A stretch of DNA of 5,258 bases from Pseudomonadota bacterium. Lineage in GTDB: Bacteria > Desulfobacterota > BSN033 > G020346125. The position numbers and the translations under genes are program-made. The DNA lies in NCBI GenBank assembly GCA_030673585.1, contig DAOVIU010000133.1, positions 1 to 5,258 of the forward strand, given 5' to 3'. Position 1 is the first letter of the stretch; the number at the start of each line of letters is the position of its first letter. Positions 1 through 5,258 of this stretch are shown in pieces. The notes under the pieces were generated by a model. That model was not told the origin of the DNA. It ran no database searches and saw nothing but the letters and a program-made list of their open reading frames with translations.

Positions 1-1
1 C

Positions 2-1270
2 ACCTTGATCAAAGGAGTCACCCTGAATGGAAGGAAACAGGATATCCTTATTCAGGGGAACCTCATTCAAAAGATCGACGATTCCATCGATCTTTCGGCG
101 GACGTTCAGATATGGGGGAATGGCAAGGCGGCAATCCCCTCTTTTATTAACGGGCACACCCACGCTGCCATGACCCTTCTCCGAGGATACGCGGATGACA
201 TGCACCTCCAGGATTGGCTTGAGGGGAAAATATGGGTTGCCGAAGCCCAAATGACCGAGGAGGATATCTACTGCGGAGCGAGGCTTGCCTGCTTAGAAAT
301 GATCAAAACCGGAACCACGTTTTTCAACGATATGTATTGGTTCTGGAAGGGAACGGCCCGCGCAGTTCAGGAAATGGGGATCCGAGCGGCTATAAGCGCC
401 GTCTTCATCGACTTCTTCGACAAAAAAAAGGCCGAGGAACAGATCGGAATCAACATGAAATTATTCGAGGAGAGCGGGAATTTCGGCGACCGAGTCACCT
501 TCACCCTGGGCCCCCACGCCATCTATACCGTCTCCGAGGAGAGTTTGAAGTGGACGGCGGGTTTTGCCCGTGACCATGGTCTTCTCATCCATATTCACCT
601 TTCCGAAACCCAAAAAGAAGTGGAGGATTGTATCAGAGAACACGGAATGCGCCCCGCCGAGTACCTGGAGAAAATCGGTTTGTTAGGTCCGAATGTCATA
701 GCTTGCCACGGGGTCTATCTCAACCATAAGGAGATTCTACTCCTGAAGAACCACGAGGTGAAGGTGGTTCATAACCCCATCTCCAATATGAAATTGGCCG
801 TGGGAAAGGCCTTCCCCTATGAGAGGCTGAGGACTGCTGGGGTCACCATATCCCTTGGCACCGATGGATGCTCATCCAACAACAATCTCGATATGTTGGA
901 GAGCATGAAGTTCGCTTCACTATTACAAAAATACCACCACAAAGACACAACCGTCCTTCCAGCCCGCGAGGCTTTTCAGATGGCCACCGTCAATGGGGCT
1001 AGGGCCTTTGGCTTGAACTGTGGGGAGATTAAGGAGGGAGCACTGGCGGACATAGCCTTGATCGATCTCCAACGGCCCGAACTCACCCCCCATTTCGACC
1101 TCTACTCGGACCTGGCATACTCCGGCAACGGAGGATGTGTCGACACCCTCATTTGCGACGGAAAGGTACTCATGGTCAATCGCAGGGTAAAGGATGAGGA
1201 AACCATTCTCGAGGAAGCGAGGCGGTGTGCTTTCGACCTCATAGAGCGGGCATCCAAATCCAATGGCTGA
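2..1270 (+). CDS. mtaD: 5'-methylthioadenosine / S-adenosylhomocysteine deaminase (amidohydrolase), 5' end probably outside window
   Basis: Cytosolic metal-dependent deaminase of the amidohydrolase superfamily. Family members hydrolyse the 6-amino group of MTA, SAH or adenosine to the inosyl compound plus ammonia, recycling methylation and polyamine by-products. Numbering from the TTG at 5, the metal and catalytic residues are all present: HTH (H51, H53) after the first beta strand, E80 in the IWVAE segment, H171 in GPHA, H198 and E201 in HIHLSET, H235 in ACHGV, and D287 in LGTDG. The 421 residues visible are close to family length. Homologs usually begin with a few residues before the TLIKG-like first strand. 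The frame is open to the left edge (ACC TTG ATC AAA), so the true start is probably upstream; TTG at 5 is the fallback, and no ribosome site for it can be seen. Minor departures are PSF and WVAE where PGF and WPxE are usual. MTA versus SAH preference cannot be read from sequence. First gene of the overlapping cluster. Confidence 0.9.
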   Translation, partial: TLIKGVTLNGRKQDILIQGNLIQKIDDSIDLSADVQIWGNGKAAIPSFINGHTHAAMTLLRGYADDMHLQDWLEGKIWVAEAQMTEEDIYCGARLACLEMIKTGTTFFNDMYWFWKGTARAVQEMGIRAAISAVFIDFFDKKKAEEQIGINMKLFEESGNFGDRVTFTLGPHAIYTVSEESLKWTAGFARDHGLLIHIHLSETQKEVEDCIREHGMRPAEYLEKIGLLGPNVIACHGVYLNHKEILLLKNHEVKVVHNPISNMKLAVGKAFPYERLRTAGVTISLGTDGCSSNNNLDMLESMKFASLLQKYHHKDTTVLPAREAFQMATVNGARAFGLNCGEIKEGALADIALIDLQRPELTPHFDLYSDLAYSGNGGCVDTLICDGKVLMVNRRVKDEETILEEARRCAFDLIERASKSNG

Positions 1271-1799
1271 ACGATTCATCGTCGATCGCATGCTGGGAAA
1301 GTTGGCGAAATGGTTGAGAATCCTCGGATATGATACCCTCTACTGGCGAGGCGACGATTGGCAGGTCCTCGTGGAAAAGGGGAGAGGTCGAATATTCTTG
1401 ACCCGCGCCACGAAATTACCCCCTGGGGGAGACTTCCGGCAAGTTATCCCCGTTCGGGAGGATAATCCAGACCTCCAACTGAGGAGCATTATGAAGGAGT
1501 TGGACCTGAAGATGGATGAGCATCGCATTTTCTCCCGCTGTGTCATCTGCAATAGGAAACTACAAAAGATCCCCAAAGAGGAGGTGGAGGGTAGGGTTCC
1601 AGATTTCGTCTTCTCCAACCATTCCGAATTCAATTTTTGTCCAGGGTGTTCCCGAATCTATTGGAAAGGTACCCACCAAGAGAATATACGGCAAAAAATC
1701 ACCGGGTTATCACCTCAATCAGCCCGGATTCGACAAAAGGGACAGGGGGATGAGAATCTTACGGGGAAGGGCAAAAGGCAGGAAACTGACCGTCGTTAA
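1263..1799 (+). CDS. Mut7-C (DUF82) PIN-like putative RNase with C-terminal zinc ribbon
   Basis: A 178-residue protein. Residues about 4-90 match the PIN-like part of Mut7-C: FIVDRMLGKLAKWLRILGYDT with the predicted catalytic acid D8, acidic GDD at 30-32, and IFLTRATKL at 44-52. Residues 93-129 form a treble-Cys-pair zinc ribbon (C93xxC96 and C126xxC129), followed by RIYWKGTH, the usual end of the domain. The fold predicts metal-dependent RNA cleavage; the in vivo substrate is unknown for the bacterial family. The position after LTR, often Asp, is Ala49 here. Residues about 146-178 are a polar, basic tail beyond the domain that overlaps rsmD by 50 nt, so it is probably not under strong selection. 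The ATG overlaps the mtaD stop by 8 nt, suggesting translational coupling; the Shine-Dalgarno is weak. Family assignment is strong; RNase activity is inferred. Confidence 0.82.
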   Translation: MAERFIVDRMLGKLAKWLRILGYDTLYWRGDDWQVLVEKGRGRIFLTRATKLPPGGDFRQVIPVREDNPDLQLRSIMKELDLKMDEHRIFSRCVICNRKLQKIPKEEVEGRVPDFVFSNHSEFNFCPGCSRIYWKGTHQENIRQKITGLSPQSARIRQKGQGDENLTGKGKRQETDRR

Positions 1800-2295
1800 G
1801 ACCAAGGGTATCCGGCCAACCCGGGACAACGTGAAGGAATCGATCTTCAGCATGATACAGGGTCATGTTGAAGGAAGAACCGTTCTGGATCTATTTGCGG
1901 GAACGGGAAATCTAGGGCTTGAGGCCCTCAGTCAAGGGGCGAAAAAAGCCATTTTCGTCGAAAAAGACAGAATGTGTCTCAGGGCCTTAGTGAGAAATAC
2001 AGACCTCTGTGGCTTCCAAGGTCGGGCTGAAATCATCTCCCTGGATGCCGAGGTGGCCCTGAAGGTCTTGCGGAAAAGGGCTGAGAAGATTGACCTCGTC
2101 TTCATTGATCCGCCCTATGGAAGCGGCTATGTGGACAAAAGCTTGCGATTTATCAATGCCCATGATATGGTAAGCGAAGCAGGGGTAGTCGTCGTCGAGC
2201 ATAGCCCTACGGAGACTCCAGTCGATCAATGGGAGAAGCTGCCCTTGAGAAAGCGAAAACAGCATGGAGATACGGTGATCTCCATCTTCCAATAG
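1750..2295 (+). CDS. rsmD: 16S rRNA (guanine(966)-N(2))-methyltransferase RsmD
   Basis: SAM-dependent enzyme that methylates N2 of G966 in 16S rRNA during 30S assembly. The 181-residue length is normal. The start is set by the family N-terminus MRILRGRAKGRKL, followed by IRPTRDNVKESIF (21-33). SAM-binding motif I is VLDLFAGTGNLGLEAL (45-60), the acidic residue after strand 2 is in VEKD (70-73), and the catalytic amino-methyltransferase motif is DPPYG (120-124). The C-terminal QHGDTVISIF matches the family end. The same frame is open well upstream (to 1516), but that part is the shadow of the Mut7-C gene. AAAGGGA ends about 8 nt before the ATG, with a further G-run touching it. It overlaps the upstream gene by 50 nt and is followed after 46 nt by coaD, an adjacency common in bacteria. 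Confidence 0.95.
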   Translation: MRILRGRAKGRKLTVVKTKGIRPTRDNVKESIFSMIQGHVEGRTVLDLFAGTGNLGLEALSQGAKKAIFVEKDRMCLRALVRNTDLCGFQGRAEIISLDAEVALKVLRKRAEKIDLVFIDPPYGSGYVDKSLRFINAHDMVSEAGVVVVEHSPTETPVDQWEKLPLRKRKQHGDTVISIFQ

Positions 2296-2298
2296 CGC

Positions 2299-2325
2299 TC
2301 ATCGCTCCGATGATCCGAGGCTCGG
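2299..2325 (+). other. Two adjacent short hairpins in the rsmD-coaD gap
   Basis: Within the 46-nt gap, TCATCG-CTC-CGATGA (2299-2313) gives a perfect 6-bp stem with a 3-nt loop. CCGAG-G-CTCGG (2315-2325) is an 11-nt inverted repeat that can fold as CCG/CGG around AGGCT. They lie just before the coaD Shine-Dalgarno (GAAAGG, 2327-2332), so they could influence coaD translation or processing of the rsmD-coaD message. No U-tract follows, so they are not an intrinsic terminator. They are short enough to have arisen by chance; function is inference only. Confidence 0.25.
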
Positions 2326-2341
2326 TGAAAGGCGGTTTCCA

Positions 2342-2836
2342 ATGGGAAGGATAGCCGTATATCCGGGATCCTTTGATCCCATAACCAATGGTCATATCGA
2401 TATCGTCGCGCGGGGTTTGGAAATCTTCGACGGTGTCATCGTCGCCATCGCCGATAACGTCCAAAAGAAATCCCTTTTTGCCATCGAGGAAAGGGTCGAA
2501 ATAGCCAGGATAGCCCTGCAGGAAATGCCCGATGTCGTGGTTGAGAGTTTTAGCACCCTTCTGGTGGATTATGTGGAGAAGACAAACGCTAGCGTAATTC
2601 TGAGGGGACTCAGGGCCACTTCCGACTTCGAATACGAGTTCCACATGGCCCATATGAACAAGAGCCTGAATAGAAAACTGGATACCCTATTTATGATGAC
2701 CGGAAAGGACTACTTCTTCATATCCTCGAGGACCGTCAAAGAGGTAGCCAGTTTGGGCGGGGATGTGAATGGGTTGGTCCCAAAGATCGTTACCGAACGC
2801 CTCGCGAAGAAATTCAAAACCCGCCCCTCAAAATGA
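2342..2836 (+). CDS. coaD: Pantetheine-phosphate adenylyltransferase (PPAT)
   Basis: Catalyses the penultimate step of coenzyme A synthesis: 4'-phosphopantetheine plus ATP gives dephospho-CoA and pyrophosphate, in the cytosol. The 164-residue length is standard for bacterial CoaD, a nucleotidyltransferase-fold hexamer. The N-terminus AVYPGSFDPITNGH carries the T/HxGH nucleotide-binding motif (T15-N-G-H18). K43 in QKKSLF and RGLRATSDFEYE (88-99) are substrate-binding segments. The second signature ISSRTVKE (127-134) matches the family ISSSxVKE motif with Arg in a variable place, then GGDVNGLVP. The ATG has AAAGG 9 nt upstream. It follows rsmD by 46 nt and probably shares its transcript. No truncation or missing key residue is seen. 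Confidence 0.96.
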   Translation: MGRIAVYPGSFDPITNGHIDIVARGLEIFDGVIVAIADNVQKKSLFAIEERVEIARIALQEMPDVVVESFSTLLVDYVEKTNASVILRGLRATSDFEYEFHMAHMNKSLNRKLDTLFMMTGKDYFFISSRTVKEVASLGGDVNGLVPKIVTERLAKKFKTRPSK

Positions 2837-2942
2837 GCCTCAGTTTGTGGGCCCTCCAGGACACCCTATCTCTTTCCCCAATTCATGAATCCAAGGGAGA
2901 ACAGAAACCCCCCAATGAACGAAGCGTCCGAGGAAAGACTCC

Positions 2943-4217
2943 ATGAAGCACCTCATCCTCTGTGATTTCGACGGCACCATCAGCATGAGGGATATGGGAT
3001 ACGAGCTGTTGAGCACCTTCGCCAGAGGGAATTGGGAGGCGATCGATCAACAGTACAGGGAGGGGAAAATCGGCTCCAGGGAGGCCTATGAACAAATAGC
3101 GGGGATGTGTGAAGTAACCCCGGAAGAGATGGACAGCTTCATCATGAAACGATCCCTCATCGATCCATACTTCGGGAGATTCCATGACTATTGCCTGAGC
3201 AGGGACATCGATCTGAAAATCGTCAGCGACGGTTTCGATTTCTATATCAAGCGGCTTCTGGAGCACAACGGCCTGCCCTCCATACCCTATTTCGCAAACC
3301 GTCTCTCTTGTAAAAGGGACACGATGATAAGCATCGAGCACCCTTACCTCAGCGGAGATTGTGGCCTCTGTGGAACCTGCAAGAGGACAATCCTGCTTGA
3401 GGAACGCCCCTTTTACGACCTTATCACCTACATCGGTAATGGCTACTCCGATCGATGCGCCGCCGGGGAAGCGGATCGGGTCTATGCCAAGGAGGTTCTC
3501 TTCGAGTACTGCGTTCGAGGGGGAATCGATTGCACCCATTTCGAGCATTTCGGAGAGGTAGCCGACGATATGTCGAAAAAAACCAGGGGGCTCATCTTCG
3601 ACCTCGACGGAACGCTCGTCGACTCGTATGAGGCAATCTATATCGGGCTCGAGGAAGTCTTCAACCATTTCTCCATCCCCATCTTTCCCTTCCACCAGCT
3701 GGGGAAATACCTCGGGGGATCGCTGGATGAGATCTTAAAACCTTTCCTTGCACCTCGTCAAATAGAAGAGGCCAAACCCGTCTTCCGTAACACATATCGC
3801 CACATTTACCTGGACAAAACCTCGCTCGTAGAGGGTGCAAAGGAGGTCATTGAAGAGCTTTTCCGGCGATCGATTCGATTAGCTGTGGCCTCCAACAAGT
3901 CGGGCACATTTTGTCGGGAGCTCCTCTCCCACATGGGGATCGATCGCTTCTTCACAACCATCATGGGGGTCGGGGATGGGTTGAGGCCAAAACCCTTTTC
4001 CGACATGGTGAACGCCGTTGTGGGGGATTTGGGCCTTCATCCCAACGAGGCTATCATGGTGGGAGATACCGTGGAGGATATCAAAGCCGGAAAGGCGGCG
4101 GGGATCGATGTCTATGCCCTGGGCAATGGCTACCATCCCCTGGAAAAGCTCTTACGAGAAAGGCCCAGACGTATATTGAGGGAATTGAGGGATCTCCCCA
4201 AAGCCCTCCAACCTTAG
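2943..4217 (+). CDS. Tandem HAD phosphatase fusion: MtnX/PSP-like domain plus phosphoglycolate-phosphatase-like domain
   Basis: One 424-residue protein with two complete HAD domains and no visible signal peptide. Domain 1 (about 1-208) resembles MtnX/phosphoserine-phosphatase-type HAD-IB enzymes: nucleophile D8 in CDFDGTI, S95 in IVSDG, K147 after a CxxCxxC cluster (C140, C143, C146), and acidic loop GNGYSD (165-170) followed by CAAGEADRVYAKEVL. MtnX dephosphorylates 2-hydroxy-3-keto-5-methylthiopentenyl-1-phosphate in methionine salvage. Domain 2 (about 214-424) is Gph/HAD-IA-like: D220 and D222 in FDLDGTLVDS, a helical cap, ASNKS (S317), K350 in LRPKP, and GDTVED (374-379). Both catalytic sets look intact, so two activities are possible; exact substrates are not readable. 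ATG 2943 has GAGGA 8 nt upstream. The 106-nt gap after coaD holds no convincing promoter or terminator. The junction looks like a former gene start (see 3552-3572). Confidence 0.85.
   Translation: MKHLILCDFDGTISMRDMGYELLSTFARGNWEAIDQQYREGKIGSREAYEQIAGMCEVTPEEMDSFIMKRSLIDPYFGRFHDYCLSRDIDLKIVSDGFDFYIKRLLEHNGLPSIPYFANRLSCKRDTMISIEHPYLSGDCGLCGTCKRTILLEERPFYDLITYIGNGYSDRCAAGEADRVYAKEVLFEYCVRGGIDCTHFEHFGEVADDMSKKTRGLIFDLDGTLVDSYEAIYIGLEEVFNHFSIPIFPFHQLGKYLGGSLDEILKPFLAPRQIEEAKPVFRNTYRHIYLDKTSLVEGAKEVIEELFRRSIRLAVASNKSGTFCRELLSHMGIDRFFTTIMGVGDGLRPKPFSDMVNAVVGDLGLHPNEAIMVGDTVEDIKAGKAAGIDVYALGNGYHPLEKLLRERPRRILRELRDLPKALQP
3552..3572 (+). promoter_or_regulatory. Possible internal or relic ribosome-binding site and ATG for the second HAD domain
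   Basis: GGAGAGG (3552-3558) lies 11 nt before an in-frame ATG (3570-3572). That ATG would give MSKKTRGLIFDLDGTLVDS, which looks exactly like a native start of a stand-alone Gph-like phosphatase. Domain 1 also reaches its normal family length at this point. The site may be a relic of two genes joined by loss of a stop codon, or may still direct a separate domain 2 product. The spacing is slightly long, and the purine-rich string also encodes HFGEV residues, so chance is possible. Confidence 0.3.
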
Positions 4218-4354
4218 TCATTGGTTATCAGTTACTCGTTATCAGTTACCAGTTATTCGTTATTGGTTATTAGTTATCAGGTATTAGTTATTCGTTATCA
4301 GTTACTCGTCACGGTTATTGGCCAATAACTATTAACTATTTACGAGTAACGAGT
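4217..4354. repeat. Degenerate heptanucleotide repeat array (GTTAYYN) with strand switch
   Basis: From the last base of the HAD stop codon, fifteen consecutive units run on the + strand: fourteen 7-bp units of form GTTA(T/C)(T/C)N (for example GTTATCA, GTTACTC, GTTATTC, GTTATTG, GTTATTA; divergent GTCATTG and GGTATTA) and one 6-bp unit, GTCACG, at 4308. At 4321/4322 the orientation flips, and four units continue in 7-bp phase on the - strand (GTTATTG, GTTAATA, GTAAATA, GTTACTC). A 16-bp stretch beginning GTTATCAGTTACTC recurs exactly 70 bp apart (4224 and 4294). The array is AT-rich beside GC-richer genes and fills the gap between convergent genes. Similar short tandem heptamers occur in intergenic regions of several bacterial groups, notably cyanobacterial STRRs. 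Function is unknown; it is not coding. Confidence 0.9.
4301..4350. terminator. Inverted repeat centred on a 16-bp palindrome; possible bidirectional 3'-end structure
   Basis: GTTATTGGCCAATAAC (4314-4329) is a perfect palindrome. Outside it, GTTACTCGT (4301-4309) is the exact reverse complement of ACGAGTAAC (4342-4350). In RNA from either strand this can fold a two-tier hairpin with an asymmetric internal loop (4 nt on one side, 12 nt on the other). It lies between the 3' ends of converging genes, where a structure protecting or ending both messages would be useful. There is no U-tract on either side, so it is not a classical intrinsic terminator; the terminator role is inference. Confidence 0.3.
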
Positions 4355-4369
4355 GCCTGCCTTGTCCGA

Positions 4370-5258
4370 TCAGCTGAAGCTAAATTTCAGGGCGTCTTTC
4401 ACGATGCCGATGGGATTGTGGATCGTAACCTCATCCGATCCCGCAAAGAGTAAGCCAACCGGCTTGTTCCCTTCCCCACTCACCAGCAGCGAACCCGAAT
4501 CCCCGCCCTGGGACATGTTCGTCGTGAGGATCTGGTTCGTGAACAGCGCGATCTTCCCTCCCCCATATCCCACCGTCACGGAGGCCCCTAAGACCTGAAC
4601 CGTTCCCGTGGTCAGGCCCGTGGTCCGGCCGCTCTTCTTCACCTCCATGCCCAATTCCGCTTCCATATCCTCCATCACCGACCCGATCTCCAGAATTTCA
4701 CTCTTGACCACATCGGGGCTCACGGGCTTGGCCAGGGCGCCATCTACCTGATTCGCCTGCTGAATCACCACCGGCAAGAGTCGATGCTTCGAACCGACAA
4801 GCCACGCGAGGAAATTGGCTATCCCGGCCGCGGCCTTGGAGAACGAGCAGGGGGATGGAGAAGGCTCTGATTCAAACTGAATGGATACGAACCGTTCCAG
4901 ATGCGCAATGGTATCCTCCGCTGTGGTACCCCCATCGTGTGGCCCCGGCTGAAGGATGGAATCTCCCCCGGTGGCATCATTGCTGTTGGCCATGACGTGA
5001 TTATTGGACAAAATCAGTATCTCATTCGTCTCCGCATCCCTCACCAAGACTCCCAAGGTTCCGGCAGTTATCTTATAATGACCGATGCTCACACCCCCGG
5101 GGGCCGGCCTCCACCGATCGGTTCTCGCCTGAAGCGCAACAATTTCGCCAACCTCGATGACGTCCGTAATCACTCCCTCGATTTCAGTCGGAATCACATC
5201 TCTTTCCTTCAACTCCTCGACGGATACCTTCTTCTTGACCATCACCACCAGGGACAGG
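4370..5258 (-). CDS. NAL1-like trypsin-fold serine peptidase, N-terminus cut by window edge
   Basis: Chymotrypsin/trypsin-fold protein of the bacterial group related to plant NAL1. Numbering from the GTG at 5248 (292 residues): H84 in LILSNNHV, D169 in NQVDGALAKP and S251 in QGGDSGSLL form a complete catalytic triad. KSGRTTGLTTGTV (205-217) is the conserved strand typical of this group, and RPAPGGVSIGHYKITAGTLG (47-66) precedes the His. The segment at about 125-165 is a variable insert. The GTG/GTG/ATG cluster at 5240-5248 has no Shine-Dalgarno, and the frame stays open to the edge. The first visible residues (VVMVKKKVSVEEL...DVIP) match an internal strand in homologs as I recall them, so some tens of residues are probably missing. 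It is convergent with the HAD gene and separated by the heptad array. Substrate and role are unknown; location cannot be judged without the N-terminus. Confidence 0.8.
   Translation of the reverse strand, partial: LSLVVMVKKKVSVEELKERDVIPTEIEGVITDVIEVGEIVALQARTDRWRPAPGGVSIGHYKITAGTLGVLVRDAETNEILILSNNHVMANSNDATGGDSILQPGPHDGGTTAEDTIAHLERFVSIQFESEPSPSPCSFSKAAAGIANFLAWLVGSKHRLLPVVIQQANQVDGALAKPVSPDVVKSEILEIGSVMEDMEAELGMEVKKSGRTTGLTTGTVQVLGASVTVGYGGGKIALFTNQILTTNMSQGGDSGSLLVSGEGNKPVGLLFAGSDEVTIHNPIGIVKDALKFSFS

Noticed and set aside
1516..1749. Extended N-terminus for rsmD from the upstream ATG at 1516
   Set aside because: The family N-terminus starts exactly at ATG 1750, and the upstream part is the out-of-frame shadow of the Mut7-C zinc-ribbon region.
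2847..2880. Possible promoter (TTGTGG, 16-nt spacer, TATCTC) before the HAD gene
   Set aside because: Both boxes match the consensus poorly; such matches are expected by chance.
2881..2890. Palindrome ATTCATGAAT between coaD and the HAD gene
   Set aside because: A single 10-bp palindrome without a second copy or nearby promoter is not enough to call an operator.
2885..2966. Small upstream ORF of about 26 codons (ATG at 2885) overlapping the HAD start
   Set aside because: It has no ribosome-binding site and no recognisable peptide; the HAD start has its own good Shine-Dalgarno.
2883..3695. Long (270-codon) open frame on the - strand opposite HAD domain 1
   Set aside because: The + strand frame encodes all HAD motifs. 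The antisense translation shows no recognisable domain and is explained by codon bias of the real gene.
3911..4273. + strand open frame of 120 codons ending in LVISYQL-like repeats
   Set aside because: It is out of frame with HAD domain 2, and its end is only the translated heptad array, a known kind of spurious ORF.
4217..4354. CRISPR array or direct-repeat att site
   Set aside because: The units are 7 bp, contiguous and without spacers, and no cas, integrase or transposase gene is near.

Overview
The window is a compact bacterial chromosomal segment of moderate G+C. It holds five co-oriented genes on the + strand, then a short AT-rich intergenic repeat, then one convergent gene on the - strand. 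Bacterial-type CoaD and RsmD rule out an archaeal or eukaryotic source. The rsmD-coaD adjacency, the Mut7-C/zinc-ribbon protein and the MtaD-type deaminase fit an anaerobic or environmental lineage such as Desulfobacterota or a related uncultured phylum. That placement is inference; no taxonomic marker here settles it.

Layout. (1) 1-1270: 5'-MTA/S-adenosylhomocysteine deaminase (mtaD), whose first codons probably lie left of the window. (2) 1263-1799: Mut7-C PIN-like putative RNase with a zinc ribbon, overlapping mtaD by 8 nt. (3) 1750-2295: rsmD, 16S rRNA m2G966 methyltransferase, overlapping the previous gene by 50 nt. (4) 2342-2836: coaD, phosphopantetheine adenylyltransferase, after a 46-nt gap that can form two small hairpins. 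(5) 2943-4217: a 424-residue fusion of two complete HAD phosphatase domains, MtnX/PSP-like then phosphoglycolate-phosphatase-like. (6) 4217-4354: an array of degenerate 7-bp units (GTTAYYN) that switches strand at a perfect 16-bp palindrome, between convergent genes. (7) 4370-5258, minus strand: a trypsin-fold serine peptidase related to plant NAL1, with a complete His-Asp-Ser triad and its N-terminus cut by the window edge.

How the genes fit together. The first three genes overlap and must be co-transcribed, with coaD and probably the HAD gene following. The set mixes housekeeping functions (rRNA methylation, CoA synthesis, putative RNA cleavage) with nucleoside and sugar-phosphate salvage. 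MTA/SAH deamination and an MtnX-like phosphatase domain could both serve methylthioadenosine recycling, but the other salvage genes are not in view. The convergent peptidase is a separate transcription unit.

No clearly new defence or mobile system is visible. The items most worth a second look are the double-HAD fusion with a start-like signal at its junction, the strand-switching heptad array, and the NAL1-like peptidase.
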